Shown here in pieces: positions 6,696-8,922 of a stretch of DNA of 8,922 nt. The stretch's first letter is position 1. Every line of letters starts with the position of its first letter. The translations under genes were made by a program, and so were the position numbers. A model generated the notes under the pieces. It did not search any database. It was not told the origin of the DNA and saw only the letters and a list, made by a program, of their open reading frames with translations. Origin of the DNA: Prolixibacteraceae bacterium (lineage in GTDB: Bacteria; Bacteroidota; Bacteroidia; Bacteroidales; Prolixibacteraceae); assembly GCA_027858145.1 (NCBI GenBank), contig JAQIDF010000356.1:1-8922 (forward strand), written 5' to 3'.

Positions 6696-7658
6696 ATGAG
6701 GCTTTTGCGGAAGACACACGAGCGTAAGTTGTTGCGTATGGCCATTCCTTATATCAATATGGCCAAACGGGCTTCATTGCCTGGTTTTGATAAAGTGCCC
6801 ATATATAATGTGGCCTTGTTTTTTTACCGTGGGATAAAAAATGGTGTGATAAACATTCGGGCTGCATCGGTTGCCTATAGTTTGATGTTGGCCCTTTTCC
6901 CGGCTGTTCTTTTTCTTTTCACTTTAATACCGGTCGTACCCATAGAAAATTTTCAGGAAGAACTCTTATTGATCATTGAGTCATTGGTGCCTGTATCTAT
7001 TTATGCTGAGATAAACCGGATTATTGTTGAAATTATTACAATAAAGCATGGCGGAGTTCTGTCCCTTGGTTTTTTTCTTGCTTTGTTGTTTTCAACCAAT
7101 GGTATCGTGCGTTTAATACAAGCTTTTAATGCCTCAGTGAATGTTGAGGAAACCCGCTCGTGGATTATGCAACGTGCGATTGCTTTACTCTTGGTTGTTA
7201 TTTTGGCTTTGCTAATTACGGTAGCAGTAACTTTAACCATTGTTACCCAGCGATTGCTGAATTTCTTGGTTATGCACGATTTGATGCAGCAAAACTGGAC
7301 CTATTATCTTGTAACTGTTGGTAAATGGGTTGTTATTTTGGCATTCTTTTATTTCGCGTATTCGTTTTTATATTATTTAGGTCCTGACCGTAAAAGTAAA
7401 TACCGTTTTATAAGTGCAGGTGCTACGCTCGCAACTTTGCTTTCCATTTTATTAACATCTGGCTTTGGTTTTTACATTGATAACTTTGGGCGTTATAATG
7501 CTTTATATGGTTCTTTGGGTGCATTGCCGGTTATCATGCTTATTGTTTACCTCAATTGTATTGCTATTCTTGTGGGGTTTGAGTTGAATGTTGGAATTAT
7601 AGCTGCCCGTAAAATTCACGTTAATGCTTTGCATAGCGAGAAAAAAAGAAAGAGCTGA
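6696..7658 (+). CDS. YihY/BrkB-family inner-membrane protein
   Basis: With the ATG at 6696 this is a 320-residue polytopic protein of the YihY/virulence factor BrkB (UPF0761) family. An in-frame TTG directly before it (6693) is a less likely start. Six hydrophobic segments lie at about 57-82, 119-140, 160-190, 203-228, 237-259 and 274-303. Family signatures are IRAASVAYSLMLALFPAVLF (54-73), FSTNGIVRLIQAFNASVNVEETRSW (132-156), the polar loop LGPDRKSKYRFISAG (228-242) and NALYGSLGALPVIMLIVYLN (268-287), followed by LVGFELN (292-298). The cellular role of the family is unsettled: early reports of RNase BN activity were reassigned to another gene, and transport roles have been proposed. The first 45 residues are basic and likely cytoplasmic, as is the lysine-rich tail. 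It begins 10 bases after the DUF4783 stop. Its stop codon lies within the terminator hairpin. Confidence 0.92.
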   Translation: MRLLRKTHERKLLRMAIPYINMAKRASLPGFDKVPIYNVALFFYRGIKNGVINIRAASVAYSLMLALFPAVLFLFTLIPVVPIENFQEELLLIIESLVPVSIYAEINRIIVEIITIKHGGVLSLGFFLALLFSTNGIVRLIQAFNASVNVEETRSWIMQRAIALLLVVILALLITVAVTLTIVTQRLLNFLVMHDLMQQNWTYYLVTVGKWVVILAFFYFAYSFLYYLGPDRKSKYRFISAGATLATLLSILLTSGFGFYIDNFGRYNALYGSLGALPVIMLIVYLNCIAILVGFELNVGIIAARKIHVNALHSEKKRKS

Positions 7659-7687
7659 ATTAACAATGTAATGCAGCTCTTCTGTTT
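7641..7687. terminator. Hairpin terminator between convergent genes, probably bidirectional
   Basis: AAGAGCTG (7650-7657) pairs with CAGCTCTT (7674-7681). After one A-G mismatch, ATTA (7659-7662) pairs with TAAT (7669-7672), leaving a 6-base loop. On the minus strand the hairpin is followed by TCTTTTTTT (complement of 7641-7649), a good T-tract for transcripts arriving from the methyltransferase side. On the plus strand only CTGTTT follows, a weaker tract. The left arm covers the last yihY codons and its TGA. The methyltransferase stop is about 265 bases away, so minus-strand transcripts would carry a long tail. Confidence 0.6.
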
Positions 7688-7688
7688 A

Positions 7689-7725
7689 CCTCAAAAAATT
7701 GGAAACATTGGAAACAAGTTTGAGG
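7689..7725. repeat. Inverted repeat enclosing a 9-bp tandem duplication
   Basis: CCTCAAA (7689-7695) and TTTGAGG (7719-7725) form a 7-bp stem. The loop contains two adjacent copies of ATTGGAAAC (7698-7706 and 7707-7715). It may be a second, weak hairpin in the convergent intergenic region. No T-tract follows on either strand, so I do not call it a terminator. Confidence 0.4.
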
Positions 7726-7781
7726 CTTAATGTTTTAAAAACTCGTGTGTTGTATTGGGGCGGTTAATTTTTAAACTTGCC

Positions 7782-7824
7782 GTGACAATAGATCATTAGA
7801 TTTTAGACATGAGACAATAGATTT
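7782..7824. repeat. Degenerate heptamer tandem array
   Basis: Six successive units of 7 bp (one of 8) read GTGACAA, TAGATCAT, TAGATTT, TAGACAT, GAGACAA, TAGATTT. The word TAGA or GAGA recurs at 7789, 7797, 7804, 7811 and 7818. The 10-mer GACAATAGAT occurs twice (7784-7793 and 7813-7822) as a result. It looks like a decayed short tandem repeat in a gene-free region. No coding frame uses it. Confidence 0.5.
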
Positions 7825-7889
7825 GTTTGTAATACACTAAATATCAGCAGCTTAAACAAATACATCATCTGAGTACAAATAGCTCATTG

Positions 7890-7924
7890 TCAATCTTTTT
7901 CAATCCATTCAATCTCCATCAATC
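7890..7924. repeat. Four TCAATC words at about 10-bp spacing
   Basis: TCAATC occurs at 7890, 7900, 7909 and 7919, separated by 3-4 variable bases, ending 22 bases from the methyltransferase stop. On the minus strand this lies in the 3' untranslated tail as GATTGA repeats. It is either a degenerate simple repeat or a set of phased binding words. The rest of 7659-7945 contains nothing else I can support. Confidence 0.45.
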
Positions 7925-7945
7925 CAGTTAAATTAACAACCTTTT

Positions 7946-8584
7946 CTATCTTTTCCGAACAATCATCATCCCGTCCCGGAATGGGAAGATGACATTTTCA
8001 ACCCTGGGGTCGGCTTGTACCATTTCGTTAAATGCCAATATCCCTTTGGTTTGCGGGTCGTTTTTTTCTTTTTTATCCACCACTTTGCCGTCCCATAAAA
8101 TATTGTCGGCAATGATATAGCCGCCCGGGCTTACTTTGTCAAAAACCAACTCGTAATAATCGGGGTATTTGCGTTTGTCGGCATCAATAAAAACCAGGTC
8201 GAATTGCTCGTCGATACCGGAAACCAGCTCCATGGCATCGCCAAAATGGCAATGTATTATGTCCTGTAAACCGGTTTTCTTAATGTATTTACGGATAATG
8301 CCTTCCAGTTCGTCAAAAATTTCGATGGTGTGCAGGGTGGCATCATGGTCGAGTGCCATTGCCATGCTAATGGCCGAATATCCGGTGTAGGTTCCCAGTT
8401 CGAGTATGCGTTTGGGGCGAATCATACGGCAAAGCATATACAGTATCTTGCCCTGTATGTGGCCTGAAAGCATGCGTGGGTGGATGCAGCTAAGGTTGGT
8501 TTCCCGTTCAAGTTCGTTCAGGAAATCTTCCTCGGGCATGATGTGGTCGCTTATGTATTTTTCCAGTTCGTGCGAAAAATCCAT
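7946..8584 (-). CDS. Class I SAM-dependent O-methyltransferase
   Basis: This 212-residue protein belongs to the cation-dependent catechol/caffeoyl-CoA O-methyltransferase-like family (Methyltransf_3). SAM-binding motif I is LELGTYTGYSAISMA (61-75), followed by TIEIFDE (86-92), where E88 should bind the ribose hydroxyls. FIDADKRKYPDYY (132-144) gives D134 and K137, and IIADNILWDGKVV (157-169) gives D160 and N161, the metal-binding pair with D134. All expected catalytic residues are present and the length is normal. The natural acceptor cannot be told from sequence; family members act on catechols or hydroxylated aromatics, and many bacterial ones have no known substrate. The ATG lies 2 bases after the stop of an M16-type peptidase gene, so the two are co-transcribed and perhaps translationally coupled. 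No promoter of its own is seen. Confidence 0.93.
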   Translation of the reverse strand: MDFSHELEKYISDHIMPEEDFLNELERETNLSCIHPRMLSGHIQGKILYMLCRMIRPKRILELGTYTGYSAISMAMALDHDATLHTIEIFDELEGIIRKYIKKTGLQDIIHCHFGDAMELVSGIDEQFDLVFIDADKRKYPDYYELVFDKVSPGGYIIADNILWDGKVVDKKEKNDPQTKGILAFNEMVQADPRVENVIFPFRDGMMIVRKR

Positions 8585-8586
8585 GG

Positions 8587-8922
8587 TTACAAGAATATTA
8601 ATCTCGACATGTTCTCAACTGCCAGATTTTCGTTGGCAATTTTGTATAAATCATCAGAGGTGATGTTTTCAATTTTTCTGAAAACCTCTGGTAATGTATC
8701 AACTTTATTGAAATACAGGAGGCTGCGCCCTAGCGTGAGCATCAGTTCTTCGCGGTTTTCGTTGGCTATAGCCAGTTGTCCGATGATTTGCTTTTTGGCT
8801 TTAGCCAGGGTTTGAGGCCCCAGTTTCTTTTTTCGCAACAACTTAAGTTCCCTTTCGGCAAGGTCGAGTGCCTTAAAAAGATTTGCCCGCTCGGTGCCAA
8901 AATAAATCATAAAAATACCGGT
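8587..8922 (-). CDS. M16-family (insulinase-like) peptidase, C-terminal fragment
   Basis: The frame is open to the right edge, so only the last 111 residues are visible and the N-terminus lies outside the window. An internal ATG at the complement of 8908-8910 is not the start, because the preceding codons (TGIF) continue the domain. The visible part resembles the end of the C-terminal M16 domain: GIFMIYFGTE, a helix ALDLAERELKLLRKKKL, KAKKQIIGQLAIANENREE and GRSLLYF, then a final VFRKIENITSDDLYKIANENL segment. In M16 peptidases the zinc-binding HxxEH is in the N-terminal domain, so catalytic competence cannot be judged here. In Bacteroidota such proteins are usually about 410 residues (single pair of domains) or longer. 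The stop is 2 bases from the O-methyltransferase start, an operon-like junction. Confidence 0.85.
   Translation of the reverse strand, partial: TGIFMIYFGTERANLFKALDLAERELKLLRKKKLGPQTLAKAKKQIIGQLAIANENREELMLTLGRSLLYFNKVDTLPEVFRKIENITSDDLYKIANENLAVENMSRLIFL

Noticed and set aside
6693..6698. TTG at 6693 as the yihY start
   Set aside because: An ATG follows immediately at 6696; ATG is far more likely, and the change is only one residue.
7782..7924. CRISPR array
   Set aside because: Repeat units are 6-7 bp and degenerate with no unique spacers of proper length, and no cas genes are present.
7659..7945. Small protein gene in the convergent spacer
   Set aside because: Frames on both strands seem closed by frequent stops; no start with a plausible protein was found.
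8587..8910. Complete small protein starting at the ATG near 8910
   Set aside because: The frame continues to the window edge and the residues before the ATG fit the M16 domain, so it is a truncated longer gene.

Overview
The window looks like chromosomal DNA of a Bacteroidota bacterium, most likely from the Bacteroidales/Marinilabiliales side (Prolixibacteraceae-like). This is judged by eye from protein style. The evidence is a DUF4783-type secreted protein, a Bacteroidota-type glutamine-synthetase-family protein, a giant NtrY-like kinase of the kind common in this phylum, start codons without clear Shine-Dalgarno sequences, and promoter boxes matching the phylum's TAnnTTTG -7 consensus. No species call is possible from this alone. 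No phage, plasmid, transposase, CRISPR, tRNA or rRNA gene is visible.

Region 1 (1-5895, minus strand) is one tightly packed transcription unit: rlmH, then a 1222-residue membrane histidine kinase (1 base between stop and start), then a glutamine-synthetase-family protein (37 bases, carrying a perfect 14-bp palindrome), then a small membrane protein that runs off the left edge (10 bases). The kinase has 12 predicted membrane helices, three extracytoplasmic regions, HAMP, HisKA and HATPase parts, and no response regulator beside it. The glutamine-synthetase-like protein keeps the metal, glutamate and nucleotide residues. The two acidic residues that handle ammonium in classical enzymes align with Asn95 and Leu345, so ordinary glutamine synthesis is doubtful.

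Region 2 (5896-6286) is a divergent intergenic region. It has back-to-back TAnnTTTG boxes, one for rlmH and one pointing right, and a 99-bp segment bounded by imperfect inverted repeats and flanked by TTA on both sides, which resembles a MITE or a structured RNA. A short inverted repeat lies just before the next gene.

Region 3 (6287-7658, plus strand) is a two-gene unit: an exported DUF4783 protein and a YihY/BrkB-family membrane protein. It ends in a hairpin that overlaps the yihY stop codon and has a T-tract in the opposite direction.

Region 4 (7659-7945) is a convergent intergenic region without genes but rich in short repeats: a 9-bp tandem duplication inside an inverted repeat, a degenerate heptamer array, and four TCAATC words about 10 bp apart.

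Region 5 (7946-8922, minus strand) holds the C-terminal end of an M16-family peptidase, cut by the right edge, and 2 bases later a class I O-methyltransferase. The genes are mostly ordinary. The points most worth following are the altered ammonium site of the glutamine-synthetase homologue, its pairing with an orphan sensor kinase, and the inverted-repeat element at 6036-6140.
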